From: Candidatus Rifleibacteriota bacterium
GTDB lineage: Bacteria; Muiribacteriota; Ozemobacteria; Ozemobacterales; Ozemobacteraceae
Assembly (NCBI GenBank): GCA_015233155.1
Contig: JADFYG010000029.1
Coordinates: 1 to 64,000 of the forward strand
Reading direction: 5' to 3'
DNA length: 64,000 nucleotides
Shown here: positions 62,496 through 64,000 of the stretch, piece by piece
Layout of the letters: every line of letters starts with the position of its first letter
Position numbering within the stretch: the stretch's first letter is position 1
Program-made: the position numbers and the translations under genes
The notes under the pieces: model-generated
Told to the model about the DNA's origin: nothing
The model's input: the letters and a program-made list of their open reading frames with translations, nothing else
Databases searched by the model: none

Positions 62496-63526
62496 GATTT
62501 ACTGATCGATGGAGCAAGTAAATAAACATTATGCGAGTGCGGAAGCGTAACCGCCATGGTTGATCCAATCGCAGCCGCAGACGACCGCTCAGCGAGTTCG
62601 GGAAAGCTGCCGACGAGGCCCTCCCATTTAAGCTCACCCGCTTTCCATTTCCAGGGGCCTGTTGGCTGCGGATCACTTCTTTTAAGCGATTCCGGAACTG
62701 GACGACGCCATGAATGACCAAATCTGTCGGCTGAGAGTTCCCGGACAGTCTCGCGATCAGTCGCGACAAAGGCACCATCAACAGCGTCGACCATCGGCGG
62801 AGAAACAAATACGCCGCCGAAACCACGAAAGCCGCCAATTATGCGAACCAGACACAATCGTTTTTCGCGACGATCAAAATCCTGATCAGCCGCATCGGCC
62901 GGAGCAAGCCACGGATCGTTTCGCAACCGCGCAACCAGCACGGATGCAGTTACCATCGAAGGCTTATCTAACTCCAGGGCTTTCGCAAATATCTGTCCCG
63001 GAAGGCGCTCTATGGCCCTGAACGCGGGTTCACGCTGATCCAGGATTCCAAGGCGCCATGCCACAATACGCCCTGCATCGAAAAGCTCGTCCAGCGATGA
63101 AAAGACTGGCGCCAAGCGCATAAGAGTGCTCGTCCAGGCATCCCCGTGATGGTTTCCGGCCCCTTCGAACCGGCACAATGCATTGGCCACGGCGGAAGCG
63201 AATCTTCCGGGATCCGCGACAAGCATCGCGGGGCAGCTTTCCAAAAGCATTCTCCAACGCTCGCCCAATCCGGGAATACGGCCGTAAGGCCCCAATAGCC
63301 CCTTGCCGAGAAGAGCCAGCGCGACATCGAACAGAGATTCGAGGACATGATCGACTGCGGCAGGCCTGGCGGAGTGAGCGGCCTCGACCAACGGGGCGAT
63401 CGTTTCCCGCAGTATGACTTCAAATACAGCGGGATCCAGCATTTTTTGCCCCGCCATGGCATAGGCAAAACGGGAATTGTAGCGGTCGCGCCCCCTTCGA
63501 AGAGCGGCGGCCATCACTGTGCTCAT
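62492..63526 (-). CDS. Unknown protein between MoxR and VWA genes
   Basis: 344 residues, mostly helical in the first half, no family recognised. Features: AGQKMLDPAVFEVILRE, a helical repeat-like body, then a beta-rich end (IGGFRGFGGVFVSPP). The start (ATG 63526) and end overlap neighbours by 4 bases each, so it is an obligate member of the three-gene operon. It may be a substrate-recognition or structural subunit of the MoxR-VWA machine. Confidence 0.65.
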   Translation of the reverse strand: MSTVMAAALRRGRDRYNSRFAYAMAGQKMLDPAVFEVILRETIAPLVEAAHSARPAAVDHVLESLFDVALALLGKGLLGPYGRIPGLGERWRMLLESCPAMLVADPGRFASAVANALCRFEGAGNHHGDAWTSTLMRLAPVFSSLDELFDAGRIVAWRLGILDQREPAFRAIERLPGQIFAKALELDKPSMVTASVLVARLRNDPWLAPADAADQDFDRREKRLCLVRIIGGFRGFGGVFVSPPMVDAVDGAFVATDRETVRELSADRFGHSWRRPVPESLKRSDPQPTGPWKWKAGELKWEGLVGSFPELAERSSAAAIGSTMAVTLPHSHNVYLLAPSISKS

Positions 63527-64000
63527 GACTGGCTGGAACGCAGCCAGGTCAGATAATTCGTGTAACGCTGGTGCAGATATTTGAGTTTCAGGAGATCGTC
63601 ATACATGTGCCCGTAAAGTTTTCGTCCCTTCGCCCACTCGCCAATCTGTCGCTCGATCTTCGCCAGTCGGGCACGAACATCTGCCTCACTCAGGCCCTCA
63701 AGTCGGAATTCGGCATCCATGGCCGCCACAACGTCGTCGCCATCGCGGCCGAGTCGATCGTATTCAGAGCAGGCAAGATCAAACAAACGTCGAATCCAGC
63801 CGATTTTGTCGCTGCGATAGACACCGCAGCCTGCCGTTTCGAAAAAGGGCGCGTCCGGATTCTGAACAAACTTGTCATGCAAAACAAAAGGCATGATCTG
63901 ACGCAGATCATCGAAACCCACTTCCTCATGGCCACGAAACCATGCAAGAGCCTTCGCGAAAGCCAGCACAGTCATCAGCGCCCGCACTGATAAGCCGTTG
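63523..64000 (-). CDS. MoxR-type AAA+ ATPase, C-terminal part (cut by right edge)
   Basis: The frame is open to the window edge (NGLSVRALMTVLAFAKALAW), so the P-loop and N-terminus lie outside. The visible part is the helical lid with sensor-2-like SVRALMTV and AWFRGHEEVGFDDLRQIMPF, typical of MoxR, plus an extra ~90 residues ending in helices (RLAKIERQIGEWAKGRKLYG). MoxR ATPases remodel protein complexes with VWA partners. First gene of the operon seen here. Confidence 0.8.
   Translation of the reverse strand, partial: NGLSVRALMTVLAFAKALAWFRGHEEVGFDDLRQIMPFVLHDKFVQNPDAPFFETAGCGVYRSDKIGWIRRLFDLACSEYDRLGRDGDDVVAAMDAEFRLEGLSEADVRARLAKIERQIGEWAKGRKLYGHMYDDLLKLKYLHQRYTNYLTWLRSSQS

Overview
The window looks like a chromosomal contig of a Gram-negative (diderm) anaerobic or facultatively anaerobic bacterium. 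Signs are LPS-type heptosyltransferase and heptose phosphatase genes, two outer-membrane beta-barrels ending in phenylalanine, type II/IV-like pseudopilins, 2-oxoacid:ferredoxin oxidoreductase, a ten-haem cytochrome and an HMG-CoA-reductase-like gene. The mixture would suit Candidatus Riflebacteria or a similar poorly cultured phylum. That is a guess from gene content; no rRNA or lineage marker was compared.

Layout. 1-1.9 kb is AT-richer and holds the end of an FtsK/SpoIIIE-like motor plus a DUF4160/DUF2442 pair. 1.9-10.4 kb carries housekeeping metabolism: MTA phosphorylase, a glycosyltransferase-deacetylase fusion, a zinc dehydrogenase, an aminotransferase, threonine synthase and an ATP/ADP-translocase-type transporter. 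10.4-12 kb has a miniature inverted-repeat element with a 10-bp target duplication and two paralogous secreted basic proteins, each with its own terminator. 12-18 kb has a cyclase-GT9-GmhB operon and a Trm112-like/isomerase/AsnS run. 18-29 kb is the most unusual stretch: three pseudopilin-like genes, then a dockerin-like protein, two paralogous secreted proteins (one with a FecR domain), another secreted protein, an ECF sigma factor and its FecR-type anti-sigma factor. Several of these end in a shared short tail finishing in tyrosine. 29-35 kb has ppk-ppx (with a histone-like lysine tail on Ppx) and a ROK kinase. 35-38 kb pairs a ten-haem cytochrome with an outer-membrane barrel. 38-42 kb has a UbiA prenyltransferase and a fused AMP-ligase/acyl-carrier/HMG-CoA-reductase protein. 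43-51 kb is a long minus-strand run: isochorismatase, P-loop ATPase, ferredoxin, 2-oxoacid oxidoreductase alpha, beta and two gamma subunits, RsfS, RsmE and MtaB. 52-60 kb has two-component proteins and nicotinamide riboside salvage (PnuC, NadR). 60-64 kb is the end of a MoxR ATPase / unknown protein / metallopeptidase-VWA operon cut by the right edge.

Three families of palindromic intergenic repeats are scattered through the window. Many gene pairs overlap by 1-4 bases (ATGA, GTGA, TTGA), so translational coupling is common, and GTG and TTG starts are frequent.

The best candidates for something undescribed are: (1) the 18-29 kb pseudopilin/dockerin/FecR/sigma cluster with its common C-terminal tail; (2) the AMP-ligase-ACP-HMGR fusion beside UbiA; (3) the MITE-like element; and (4) the ten-haem cytochrome plus porin pair.
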